Shown here one piece after another: positions 9,782-20,215 of a stretch of 64,000 nucleotides of DNA (positions are counted from its first letter, which is position 1; every line of letters begins with the position of its first letter). This stretch comes from Oscillatoriales cyanobacterium (lineage in GTDB: Bacteria; Cyanobacteriota; Cyanobacteriia; CACIAM-69d). Below the pieces are notes generated by a model. It saw nothing but the letters and a program-made list of their open reading frames with translations. It made no database searches and was not told the DNA's origin. Location of the stretch: assembly GCA_004292515.1 (NCBI GenBank), contig RDXB01000043.1, forward strand, positions 46,207 through 110,206, given 5' to 3'. The translations under genes were made by a program, and so were the position numbers.

Positions 9782-9878
9782 GCCTGAAACCCTGATGCTG
9801 CCGAGACGAGATCATGGAGCAGCAAGGGGCTGAAGCCCCTTGTTACAACCATTGGGGCAAGGAGAAGAGCTGTTTCAG
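9782..9878 (+). repeat. palindromic MITE-like repeat, copy A
   Basis: This is a member of the dispersed family described under the finding on the nested MITE. The core palindrome is at 9823-9842 (CAAGGGGCTGAAGCCCCTTG), with the family's left flank (CCTGAAACCCTGAT) and right flank (GTTACAACCATTGGGGCA, then CTGTTTCAGCTTG). It lies between two convergent genes and may also act as a terminator. Confidence 0.8.
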
Positions 9879-9905
9879 CTTGCACCCGGGACGTGGCAAT
9901 AGGAT

Positions 9906-10640
9906 CTAGACACTGGGATAGAGCTGCTCGCTGGCCAGAAGTCGATCGCGCATGGCCGCTGGTTTTCCGGCGGCCACAACCTGTCCGTTTTCCAGCAAAA
10001 AGGCCCCATCGCAATAGTCCAGTTCTTCCAGGCGATGGGTTACCCAAAGGGCTGTGATGCCGCGATCGTCCACCAACTGCCGCACACAGCGCACCAAGTC
10101 CAATTGACTGTCGGGGTCGAGCAGGGCCGTGGGTTCATCCAGCAGCAAGACTTCGCAGCGAGTGGCGATCGCCCCGGCAATGGCCACCCGTTGTTTTTGG
10201 CCGCCGCTCAGGGCGTAGATTGGGCGGCGCTCCAGTTCCAAAATATTCAGCTCGGCCAGGGCGCTGCGGATGCGATCGCGCATGGCGATCGCCGATAAAT
10301 TCTCCTCAGCCAGCCCAAAGGCCACATCCGAAGCGACCGTGGGCATCACCAACTGGCGATCGGGATTTTGAAACACAAACCCCACGGGCCGCCGCAACAA
10401 CACCTGGCCCGCACTCGGTTGGTTCAACCCTGCCAAAAGCTGCATCAGGGTTGATTTGCCGCTGCCATTGGTTCCCAGCAACATCCAAAATTCGCCGACC
10501 GGCACGCTCAGGGAGCAGTTTTGGAGAACGGGTTTATCTTTCGCCCATTGGAATGAGACCTGTTGCACGGCGATCGCCGGTTCCGTTCCGCGATCATCTG
10601 GGAGCAATCCCCGCTGATCCGATTTGGGCTGACCTGGCAT
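9906..10640 (-). CDS. ABC transporter ATPase, EcfA/CbiO-like
   Basis: This cytoplasmic nucleotide-binding subunit has Walker A LLGTNGSGKSTL, the Q-loop in VGFVFQNPDRQLVMP, the signature LSGGQKQRVAIAGA, and Walker B VLLLDEPTALLD. The QNPDxQ Q-loop is typical of energy-coupling-factor ATPases for cobalt, nickel or vitamins. No partner membrane subunit is adjacent, as is common for the cyanobacterial/plastid members of this family, so its substrate is unknown. I chose the ATG at 10640 (MPGQPK); an upstream in-frame start at 10706 adds 22 non-conserved residues. Confidence 0.9.
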   Translation of the reverse strand: MPGQPKSDQRGLLPDDRGTEPAIAVQQVSFQWAKDKPVLQNCSLSVPVGEFWMLLGTNGSGKSTLMQLLAGLNQPSAGQVLLRRPVGFVFQNPDRQLVMPTVASDVAFGLAEENLSAIAMRDRIRSALAELNILELERRPIYALSGGQKQRVAIAGAIATRCEVLLLDEPTALLDPDSQLDLVRCVRQLVDDRGITALWVTHRLEELDYCDGAFLLENGQVVAAGKPAAMRDRLLASEQLYPSV

Positions 10641-10760
10641 GGGGGCGATCGTCCTCAACAGTGCGCGACAGAGATGATGAATGGTTCGCAAGACCGACCC
10701 AACCACAAAGCAACCTCAACCCAACTGATTAGCATGAGCCTGCTCAAACCCGTTAAGGGG

Positions 10761-10780
10761 CAAGGGGCTTCAGCCCTTTG
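10761..10780 (+). repeat. palindromic repeat core, copy B
   Basis: The core reads CAAGGGGCTTCAGCCCTTTG, with degenerate flanks. It sits between the ABC ATPase gene and the UPF0367 gene. Confidence 0.7.
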
Positions 10781-10821
10781 TCTCGTCCAGTGGTGATGGG
10801 ATTGGATCGGTCACGGCGAAC

Positions 10822-11103
10822 TTAGTTGGTTGCGCCCGTGGCGGCGGCCAAGAAACCGGCCGTGCGGCCACCCGCTTGGGCAGCACCGGACTTATCGCTG
10901 ATTTGCACGGCCACCACTTCGCTGGTCAGGATAGAAACTTTCTTGCCCACCATTTTTTCGCAGGCCAGATCAAGCCATTGGGTCTGACCCGATCGCACAA
11001 AGCCCAAAATTTCCGCATAGAGCGCTTCTGCATCTTCCGCATTTTTGCGCTGCACCGAAAACGTGGCGGGCGAACTCTTGAGAGCAACTTCGATCGTGAA
11101 CAT
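10822..11103 (-). CDS. UPF0367 family protein
   Basis: This 93-residue cyanobacterial protein matches the UPF0367 pattern in its start (MFTIEVALKSSPATFSVQRK), the AEDAEALYAEIL helix, the LDLACEKMVGKKVSILTSE segment, and the EVVAVQISDKSG end. The family has no assigned biochemical function. The Ala/Gly/Thr-rich last 20 residues are not conserved in what I recall of the family. Confidence 0.88.
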   Translation of the reverse strand: MFTIEVALKSSPATFSVQRKNAEDAEALYAEILGFVRSGQTQWLDLACEKMVGKKVSILTSEVVAVQISDKSGAAQAGGRTAGFLAAATGATN

Positions 11104-11244
11104 GGCACTTAGAACAAGAAACAGCTTGGGAGTTGACCGATTGAGCGCAAATGGGGCGCAGCCGGGATCATCTTAGCGCGGTGGCCCGAGCGCGATCGCC
11201 CAGAAAACCGATCCCTTCCTAACCACCGCCGCACCGTGAGGGGG

Positions 11245-11264
11245 CAAGGGGCTTTAGCCCCTTG
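11245..11264 (+). repeat. palindromic repeat core, copy C
   Basis: The core reads CAAGGGGCTTTAGCCCCTTG, 42 bp beyond the 3' end of asd. Only the core and a few flanking bases are recognisable. Confidence 0.7.
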
Positions 11265-11305
11265 TCTACACCGGTTTCCTTGCTTACACCCGATGGTTTG
11301 CCGCT

Positions 11306-12337
11306 CTAGCGGGCGGATTTGCGCTTCACCCAGCCTTTTTCCACCAACAGTTCGGCAATTTGCACCGCATTCAGGGCCGCACCCTTGCGGATTTGGTCGC
11401 CACAGAGCCACAGGTCGATCGCGTTGGGGTTAGAAATATCCTGGCGAATCCGCCCCACCAACACGTCATCTTTGCCGCTGGCATCGATCGGCATCGGGAA
11501 ATAGTTGCGCTCCCAGTCTTCCAGCAGGGTCACACCGGGGGCCGACTTCAAGATCTCACGGGCGCGATCGACCGGGAACGGCTCCGCAAATTCCAGGTTC
11601 AGCGCCTCCGAGTGGGCCCGCAACACCGGCACGCGCACACAAGTGGCCGTCACCCGCACGGCTTCGGTGCCAAAGATTTTGCGGGTTTCGTTCACCATTT
11701 TCATTTCTTCTTCGCAATAGCCATTGGGGCCCAGGGGCGAATTGTGCGGGAACAGGTTAAAGGCCAAGGGATAGGGCAAAATTTCCGCCACCGGCTGGCC
11801 CCCATCCAAAATCGCCCGCGACTGCACCTTCACCTCTTCCATGGCCCGAGCGCCCGCGCCGCTGGCCGATTGGTAGGTGGCAGCCACAATCCGCTGGATC
11901 GGTTGCACCAAATGCAAAGGCCAAGTAGCCACTGCCATCAAAATCGTGGTGCAGTTGGGGTTGGCGATGATCCCTTCATGGTCAGCCGCCGCCTCGGGGT
12001 TCACTTCAGGCACGACCAGGGGCACGTCGGGCCGCATCCGAAAGGCGCTGGAATTGTCGATCGCCACGGCTCCCGCAGCCACGATCGTGTCGATCCAAGC
12101 CTTGGAGGTGCTGCCCCCGGCCGAGGCCAACACAATATCCACGCCCTCAAACGCCTCGGCGGTGGTGGCTTCCACGGTCAGGGTCTCGCCGCCAAAGGTG
12201 CAGGTCTGGCCGGCCGATCGCGCCGAGGCCAGCAACTTCAGTTCTGAGATCGGGAACTGCCGTTCTGCCAGCAGTTGCAGCAACTCCGTACCCACAGCGC
12301 CCGTAGCGCCCAAGATGGCGACGCGATATCCAGCCAA
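11306..12337 (-). CDS. asd: aspartate-semialdehyde dehydrogenase
   Basis: The enzyme reduces aspartyl-4-phosphate to the semialdehyde (NADPH) on the route to lysine, threonine, methionine and diaminopimelate. The NADP-binding loop AILGATGAVGTELL is at the N-terminus, and the catalytic cysteine sits in IANPNCTTILMAVA (about residue 129). The later LRAHSEALNLEF carries the active-site histidine. The 343-residue length is normal. The start is a TTG at 12337, supported by GGAG eight bases upstream on the minus strand. In many bacteria dapA follows, but here the gene stands alone. Confidence 0.95.
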   Translation of the reverse strand: MAGYRVAILGATGAVGTELLQLLAERQFPISELKLLASARSAGQTCTFGGETLTVEATTAEAFEGVDIVLASAGGSTSKAWIDTIVAAGAVAIDNSSAFRMRPDVPLVVPEVNPEAAADHEGIIANPNCTTILMAVATWPLHLVQPIQRIVAATYQSASGAGARAMEEVKVQSRAILDGGQPVAEILPYPLAFNLFPHNSPLGPNGYCEEEMKMVNETRKIFGTEAVRVTATCVRVPVLRAHSEALNLEFAEPFPVDRAREILKSAPGVTLLEDWERNYFPMPIDASGKDDVLVGRIRQDISNPNAIDLWLCGDQIRKGAALNAVQIAELLVEKGWVKRKSAR

Positions 12338-12662
12338 GGTATTTCTCCGAATGCCTAAAAAACGCTGAAGTTTAGTCCAGAAAATAGTTGATTGTCGATC
12401 GCGGCTGGGCCTGGCGGCCGGGCATCAATCGAGCGATCGCCCATGCAGATGGGCGCATTTCAGCTAGGATAGTCTATTGCGGTTCATCTGGCGCAGCTTG
12501 CCCGCCACCGTCGCCCCCCCGCCTCAGCACGATGCCGCAGCATTTGGCCAGCGCCACGACCCGCCGCGCGTCGCCCTGTCGTAGGCGTGGCTGTTGCCAG
12601 TTTGCGTTGCCTGTTTCCGCTCGTTCACCTGTATTCGTCATTTGTCAGTTGTTGGATCATCC
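12338..12662. other. intergenic region, asd-tig
   Basis: This is the shared upstream region of the divergent asd and tig genes, rich in C and G after 12480. I see no open frame with conserved features, no RNA fold and no repeat. It presumably carries both promoters. Confidence 0.6.
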
Positions 12663-14141
12663 ATGAAAGTTACCCAGGAAAAACTGTCCGCTAGTCAGGT
12701 TAGCCTCACGATCGAAGTACCCGCTGACTTGTCGGCCAAGGTTTACGAAGACACCATTACTAAGTACGCCAAATCCGCCACATTTCCTGGGTTTCGCAAG
12801 GGCAAAGTGCCCCGCGCCATGGTGATTCAGCGCATTGGCTCTGCTGCGCTCAAGGCCGCTAGCCTGGATGAGTTGGTAGAAGCCGGTGTGAAAGCTGCGA
12901 TCAAACAAGAAAAGATCGAACCCGCTGGCCAGGCACAAATTACCTCTTCAGAGGAAGAACTGTTTACCCAGTTCGAGCCGGGCCAAACCTTGACCTTCCA
13001 AGTCAAGCTGGATGTAGTGCCAGACATTGAGCTGCCGACCTACACCGGCCTGACGATCCAAGCCGAGCGCGTTGATCCCGACCCCGAGCGGGTCGATCGC
13101 ATCCTAGAACAGCAGCAGGAATCCTCGGCGGATTTGATTCCCGTTGAAGGTCGTCCGGCCCAGTTGGGTGACGCGGTGGTGATTGACTACAAGGGAACCC
13201 TCACCTCCGAGGAAGGCAAGACCGAGCCCGAAGATCTGTCGGGTCTCGAAGCCACAGACTTCCAAGTGGAATTGGATCAAAAGAAATTCATCCCCGGTTT
13301 CGTAGACGGCATCGTAGGCATGAACGCCGGTGAGAGCAAGTCGATCGTCGTGCAGTTCCCGGCGGACTACGGCCGCGAAGATCTGCAAGATCGCGAAGTC
13401 ACCTTTGAAATCACGCTGCATGACATCAAAGAGCGCGAGCTGCCTGAGCTGACCGACGAGTTCATCAAGTCGATCAGCAAATACGAAAACCTGGCGGAAC
13501 TGCGGGCGGAGTTTGAGTCGCAGTACCAAAAGGAAGCAGACGAGCAAACCGAACAAAACAAGGAAGCAGCCTTGATTGCGGCGCTGATTGACAGCACCGA
13601 AGTGGAAGTGCCGGAGGGGTTGATTCAGCAAGAGGTGCGGGCGATCGTTAACCAGTCGATGTACCAACTGCAAAACCAGGGCATCGATGTGCGCAAGTTC
13701 ATGAACGATGAACTGATGGCCAACATGCAGGAAACGGCGCGCCCCGATGCGATTCGGCAGGTGAAGACCGATTTGATCCTGCGGGCGGTGGGTCGCCAAG
13801 AGTCGATCGAAGTGACCGACGCAGAAGTGCAAGCCCGCGCCAAGGAGCTGAAAGCCGCACTGTCGGGCCAAAAGGTCGATCGCGCCCGCCTCGAATCAGT
13901 GGTCTATGAAGAGTTGTATCGCGGCAAAGTGATGACCTGGCTGGCGGAAAACAACAGCTTCGAGCTGCTAGAGCCGGGTTCCCTGACCCCGCCCGCAGAA
14001 GAAGTACCCGCCGCAGAGGCCACGGTGGATGTGGCAGTGGAAGCGGGGGATGAAACGGCAGATGAAACGGCAGCAGACGATCAAGCCAGCGAAGCCGCCA
14101 AGGTCAGCTCGAAAAAAGCCAAGCCCAAAAAGGGGAACTAA
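12663..14141 (+). CDS. tig: trigger factor
   Basis: Trigger factor is the ribosome-associated chaperone and peptidyl-prolyl isomerase. Its ribosome-binding signature GFRKGKVPR lies at about residues 43-51, followed by the FKBP-type domain (from about 160, GDAVVIDYKGTL) and a helical C-terminal chaperone domain. The last 60 residues form an Ala/Glu/Asp-rich tail ending in the basic SSKKAKPKKGN. The ATG at 12663 (MKVTQEKL) is the conserved start, giving 492 residues. In most cyanobacteria clpP2 and clpX follow; here clpX follows without clpP2. Confidence 0.96.
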   Translation: MKVTQEKLSASQVSLTIEVPADLSAKVYEDTITKYAKSATFPGFRKGKVPRAMVIQRIGSAALKAASLDELVEAGVKAAIKQEKIEPAGQAQITSSEEELFTQFEPGQTLTFQVKLDVVPDIELPTYTGLTIQAERVDPDPERVDRILEQQQESSADLIPVEGRPAQLGDAVVIDYKGTLTSEEGKTEPEDLSGLEATDFQVELDQKKFIPGFVDGIVGMNAGESKSIVVQFPADYGREDLQDREVTFEITLHDIKERELPELTDEFIKSISKYENLAELRAEFESQYQKEADEQTEQNKEAALIAALIDSTEVEVPEGLIQQEVRAIVNQSMYQLQNQGIDVRKFMNDELMANMQETARPDAIRQVKTDLILRAVGRQESIEVTDAEVQARAKELKAALSGQKVDRARLESVVYEELYRGKVMTWLAENNSFELLEPGSLTPPAEEVPAAEATVDVAVEAGDETADETAADDQASEAAKVSSKKAKPKKGN

Positions 14142-14738
14142 ACACCCCTAGGTAACTCCAGTCGGCTGTTGGGGGATGGGCCCGGTGCTAGCCTGGTCTA
14201 CCCTCGCTGCAAGATCGAGACTGGAGCCACCCCCCCCTAACCCCAGGCCACTGCCGCCCCTCTGGATTGGTGTGGGAGCAGTTCTGGATTCTTTCTAGCT
14301 CTCTTCTAGATCTCTTCTGGGCCTCTTCTGAATTCTTGACAGATCAGTACCCATCGCGTTACCGAATTTACCGCCACCGCGCGCTCCTAGTCGGTTAGGG
14401 TAGGGGCGCGCGTTCGTTTTGGAATAGCGCGATCGCAATCCAGCTCAGGGATTTTCCCTGGCTTGCGGAGCGCTTGAGGCATAATTAACTGTAGGTATCC
14501 TCTGGCTACCCACGCTCTCGCGTCGGCAGCGCCAACCCGCTACACAATCACAGTCCGTGATTCCAGGTAATGGGACAGGCGATTTTTCGATCTTCGATAC
14601 TTCGATCTTCGATAACGTTGTCCGTTGTCGATCGCCCAGGGCTGCCTCGCCAGATCTTGACTCACCATCAGCGCAACCGCCGCTCGATCGCCCCCGGACG
14701 ATCGCCGCGATCGCAGCGCGACCTCAAGGGCAACCGGT
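14142..14738. other. tig-clpX interval with terminator, no clpP
   Basis: About 600 bp without a gene. It contains the terminator-like hairpin at 14378-14420 and a candidate promoter area (GCATAATTAACTG near 14478). No fragment resembling ClpP is visible in any frame. Confidence 0.7.
14378..14420 (+). terminator. rho-independent terminator after tig
   Basis: A GC-rich 12-bp stem (CGCGCGCTCCTA paired with TAGGGGCGCGCG, one G-T pair) is followed by TTCGTTTT. It separates tig from clpX transcriptionally. Confidence 0.65.
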
Positions 14739-16127
14739 ATGTCGAAATTTGACTCCCATCTCAAGTGTTCGTTTTGTGGCAAGTCCCAGGAGCAAGTCCG
14801 CAAGCTGATTGCCGGGCCGGGAGTCTACATCTGCGATGAATGCGTCGATCTTTGCAATGAAATCCTCGACGAAGAACTCTTCAACGGTGGCGCAACCAGC
14901 CAAGCCCCACCCCGGCCAGAGCCGGCCGAACGCACCCGCACGCGCCCGCCTCGCACCACGCCTCACCGAGTGCTGAAGCCCCGCGAAATCAAGAAATTTC
15001 TCGATGACCATGTGATTGGCCAAGACGAAGCCAAAAAAGTCCTGTCCGTCGCGGTTTATAACCATTACAAGCGACTGGCCTGCCTACAGGAACGCGAGCA
15101 GCAACTGGCCAATCCCCCCGCCAGCCCCAGCAATCCTGCCGCCGGGGGCGCACCTAGCCCTACTCTGGATGACGGCGTGGAGCTACAAAAATCCAATATT
15201 TTGTTGATGGGGCCCACGGGCTGCGGCAAAACCCTGCTGGCCCAAACCCTAGCCAAAATCCTCGATGTGCCCTTCGCTGTGGCCGATGCCACCACCCTGA
15301 CCGAAGCGGGCTACGTGGGCGAAGATGTGGAAAATATTCTGCTGCGGCTGTTGCAGGTGGCGGATTTTGATGTGGAAGAAGCCCAGCGCGGCATCATCTA
15401 CATCGACGAAATTGACAAGGTGGCCCGCAAGAGCGAAAACCCTTCCATCACTCGGGATGTGTCCGGCGAGGGTGTGCAGCAAGCCCTGCTGAAAATGCTG
15501 GAAGGCACGGTGGCCAATGTGCCACCCCAAGGTGGCCGCAAGCACCCCTACCAAGACTGCATCCAGATCGACACCAGCAATATTCTGTTCATCTGCGGCG
15601 GGGCCTTTGTGGGGCTGGAGAAGGTGGTTGAACAACGCACGGGCAAGAAGTCGATGGGCTTTGTGCAGGGGGGCGAAACCCAATCGCGCGAACGGCGCAC
15701 GGCCGACACGCTCCGCCGCCTCGAACCGGAAGATCTGGTGAAATTCGGCATGATTCCCGAATTTATTGGGCGGGTGCCGGTGTTGGCGGTGGTGGAACCG
15801 TTGGATGAAGAGGCGCTGGTGGCGATTTTGACTCAGCCGCGCAATGCCCTGGTGAAGCAATACCAAAAGCTGCTGCGGATGGATAATGTGCAGTTGGTGT
15901 TTGAACCGGAGGCGGTGCGGGCGATCGCCCAGGAAGCTTACCGTCGTCGCACCGGGGCGCGGGCCCTACGCAGCATTGTGGAAGAACTGATGCTGGATGT
16001 GATGTATGAAATCCCGTCGCGCAAGGATTTGACCCGCTGCTTGATTACGCGGGATATGGTGGAGCATCGATCGACTGCTGATTTGTTGTTGCACCCGTCA
16101 TCGATGCCTAAGCCCGAGTCGGCCTAG
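14739..16127 (+). CDS. clpX: ClpX, ATP-dependent unfoldase
   Basis: ClpX feeds unfolded proteins to the ClpP peptidase. The N-terminal zinc domain has C10, C13, C32 and C35. The AAA+ domain shows Walker [13 protein letters not shown] (about residue 158), Walker [10 protein letters not shown], and the [14 protein letters not shown] sensor 2 region. The ClpP-docking loop reads KSMGF where Escherichia coli has IGF. The length (462 aa) includes a Pro/Arg-rich linker after the zinc domain. It has its own upstream region, unlike the usual tig-clpP2-clpX operon. Confidence 0.96.
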   Translation: MSKFDSHLKCSFCGKSQEQVRKLIAGPGVYICDECVDLCNEILDEELFNGGATSQAPPRPEPAERTRTRPPRTTPHRVLKPREIKKFLDDHVIGQDEAKKVLSVAVYNHYKRLACLQEREQQLANPPASPSNPAAGGAPSPTLDDGVELQKSNILLMGPTGCGKTLLAQTLAKILDVPFAVADATTLTEAGYVGEDVENILLRLLQVADFDVEEAQRGIIYIDEIDKVARKSENPSITRDVSGEGVQQALLKMLEGTVANVPPQGGRKHPYQDCIQIDTSNILFICGGAFVGLEKVVEQRTGKKSMGFVQGGETQSRERRTADTLRRLEPEDLVKFGMIPEFIGRVPVLAVVEPLDEEALVAILTQPRNALVKQYQKLLRMDNVQLVFEPEAVRAIAQEAYRRRTGARALRSIVEELMLDVMYEIPSRKDLTRCLITRDMVEHRSTADLLLHPSSMPKPESA

Positions 16128-16172
16128 GGCGGCGGGCCCAGGACAGTGTGAGATCAGGGACAGCATGGCTGA

Positions 16173-17030
16173 ATGGCTTATCTAGAAATTCGCGGTACGC
16201 CGCATTACTACGAATGGATTGCCCAAGACGGGACTAATGCGCCCACGGGCAAGCCGGTGATGGTGTTTTTGCATGGTTGGGGCGGCTCGGCTCGCTATTG
16301 GCGATCAACAGCGGCGGCCTTGAGCGATCGTTTTGATTGTTTGCTCTACGATTTGCGGGGATTTGGTCGATCGCGCCTGCCTGCCCAGCACCCCGATGCC
16401 CAGTCCCCAGACTATTGGCTGGAAGCCTATGCTGCCGATTTAGCGGAGTTGCTCGATCGCCTGGGTCTCGATCGGGTCTATCTGAATGCTCACTCGATGG
16501 GCGCTTCGATCGCCGTTTTGTTCTTGGGCATGATGGGCGATCGGGTGCAACGGGCAATCTTGACCTGTAGCGGCATTTTTGAATACGACGAGGCGGCTTT
16601 TGCGGCTTTCTATCGGTTTGGCGGCTATGTGGTCAAGTTCCGCCCCCGATGGTTACATCAGTTGCCGCTCGTGCCCCAATTATTCATGGCCCGGTTTTTA
16701 CACGGGCCGATTCCCGAGACCGAGCAGCGCGCCTTCGTGGAAGATTTCACCCTTGCGGATCAGGCAGCAGCCCTGGGGACGATCTTCACCTCCGTCAGCC
16801 TGCAGGCCGTGGAAGAAATGCCCGGAGCTTTCGCGGCCTTGAACGTGCCGACGCTGTTGATTTCGGGGGAGTTTGATCAGATCATTCCGGCCAAACTGGG
16901 GCAACAAGCGGCGGCCTTGAGCCAGGCGATCGACTACTGCCTGATTGCCCGCACGGGTCACTTTCCGATGTTGGAAGATCCCGACGCTTACTTGGCAGCG
17001 GTGGATCGGTTCTTAGCGATCGCGCCCTAG
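16173..17030 (+). CDS. alpha/beta hydrolase
   Basis: This soluble 285-residue alpha/beta-fold hydrolase has the oxyanion motif HGWGGS, nucleophile S108 in AHSMGA, acid D235 in SGEFDQIIP, and H263 in GHFPMLEDP. The triad is complete, so it should be active. The substrate cannot be deduced. An ATG at 16165 is out of frame and is closed after six codons. It begins 45 bp after clpX and is probably co-transcribed. Confidence 0.88.
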   Translation: MAYLEIRGTPHYYEWIAQDGTNAPTGKPVMVFLHGWGGSARYWRSTAAALSDRFDCLLYDLRGFGRSRLPAQHPDAQSPDYWLEAYAADLAELLDRLGLDRVYLNAHSMGASIAVLFLGMMGDRVQRAILTCSGIFEYDEAAFAAFYRFGGYVVKFRPRWLHQLPLVPQLFMARFLHGPIPETEQRAFVEDFTLADQAAALGTIFTSVSLQAVEEMPGAFAALNVPTLLISGEFDQIIPAKLGQQAAALSQAIDYCLIARTGHFPMLEDPDAYLAAVDRFLAIAP

Positions 17031-17206
17031 GAACGGGTGCTAGACGGTTTGGCGGATCGGCGATTGCGCTGGTCGGGTTGCTGGAACCGAGGATTGCACA
17101 GTCCGAAAGGGATTGGCACAATAGCCCTGGGTGCAGCCTGTAGGGAGAGACGATCGACGATGGTTTTCGCACAACAATTTCCTCAGCCCGTCGCGGCCCT
17201 CGCTCC

Positions 17207-17977
17207 ATGATCGATCGCGTTAACTTGCCGCCCTTGGACGAGCTGCCGGTCGAGCGCAAGCCACCATCCGTGGTCGGCTCCTTTACCAATGGTGTGATTG
17301 CAGCCCTCAGTGCGATCGCACTGCTCTGGTTGGGGGCTAACCTGGCCGAATTTGCGCCTTCTTCCGCAACCTATTTGGGTAAGCCCCTGCGCCTCAAGGA
17401 AGGATTAGCGATTCCGCCTTTGGCCATGAAAGGGGGCGATCCTTACTTGCGCGCCCTGATGCGGACGATTTCCGTGAGTGAAGCAAATGGGCGTGATCCT
17501 TACGTGCTGCTCTATGGCGGGCGACGAATCACGGATCTCAGCCAGCATCCCCAAGAGTGCGTGACGATTTTGCTGGGGCCGAATATGGGCAACTGCTCCA
17601 CGGCCGCTGGGCGCTACCAAATGCTCGATCGCACCTGGCTGGAAAAGGCGCGCGCCTATCACCCCGATCGCCACAGTTGGGGAGTGTTGGGTCGCTATAG
17701 CTTTCAGCCAGATCAACAAGATTGGGTGGTCTATCGGTGGCTGACCGATCGAGCTGCTTGGGGGATGGATCTGCGTCAAGCATTACGCCAAGGGCAACTC
17801 GATCGCGTCTTGCGGCGGCTGTCGGGCACTTGGACAAGCCTGGGCTATGGCATTGAAACCAACCGGATGACCCATTTGCTGCCCAGTGCCTACCGCCAAA
17901 TTTTGCGAGAAGAATTGCAAGCCACACCCAAGCCGGCCCAACAACCCCAGCGATCGCCCAGCGCTATGCCCCAGTGA
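17207..17977 (+). CDS. membrane-anchored GH104 (lambda R-like) lysozyme
   Basis: Phage lambda endolysin R is a lytic transglycosylase that cleaves peptidoglycan. Here residues about 80-230 follow that pattern: TISVSEANGRDPYVLLYGG with candidate catalytic E92, TDLSQHP, TAAGRYQMLDRTW, FQPDQQDWVVYRWL, and WTSLGYG near the end. A single hydrophobic segment (about 22-44) anchors it, placing the domain in the periplasm. No phage genes lie nearby, so it is probably a resident cell-wall enzyme. The last 20 residues are Pro/Gln-rich. Confidence 0.85.
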   Translation: MIDRVNLPPLDELPVERKPPSVVGSFTNGVIAALSAIALLWLGANLAEFAPSSATYLGKPLRLKEGLAIPPLAMKGGDPYLRALMRTISVSEANGRDPYVLLYGGRRITDLSQHPQECVTILLGPNMGNCSTAAGRYQMLDRTWLEKARAYHPDRHSWGVLGRYSFQPDQQDWVVYRWLTDRAAWGMDLRQALRQGQLDRVLRRLSGTWTSLGYGIETNRMTHLLPSAYRQILREELQATPKPAQQPQRSPSAMPQ

Positions 17978-18335
17978 TCGGCTCAGGGGCCATCCCCAAC
18001 CGACGTTACACGAACGCCCTGGTTAACGAACTGGTGTCGAGCTGATTAACGAACTGGTTAACTAACTAGTGTCGATCGCCCAATCATCCAATCATCCAAT
18101 CATCCAATCGTCCAGTCGCTCCAGCCCTGATGCCACCGGGCGCGAATCGTCAGGGCCACAAGGGGCTAGGCTCTGTCATTAATCAGCCTGAAACCCTGAT
18201 TCCACAATGACGAGATTGTGGGGGGCAAGGGGCCGAAGCCCCTTGTGACGACAATTGAGATGCGGGAAGTCAACCGTTTGAGTGACCCACTCGGGTGACC
18301 CACTCGGGTGACCCACTAGGAGATGATTACAGCCC
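17978..18335. other. intergenic region with repeats, convergent genes
   Basis: This interval between the convergent lysozyme and enolase genes has short tandem repeats (ATCATCCA units near 18080-18108 and TGACCCACTCGGG units at 18290-18318) and MITE copy D. No coding frame is supported. Confidence 0.7.
18167..18318. repeat. palindromic MITE-like repeat, copy D
   Basis: The left end (TA then GGCTCTGTCATTAATC) at 18167 matches the inverted-repeat end of the family, and the core is at 18226-18245 (CAAGGGGCCGAAGCCCCTTG). The expected right end is replaced by degenerate TGACCCACTCGGG repeats. The bases just before the left end (CAAGGGGC) look like half of another core, as in the nested copy at 46.1 kb. 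Confidence 0.65.

Positions 18336-20215
<1,880 letters not shown>

Noticed and set aside
11360..12247. 295-codon plus-strand frame
   Set aside because: It is the antisense shadow of asd, with His/Gly-rich composition typical of reverse frames of GC-rich genes.
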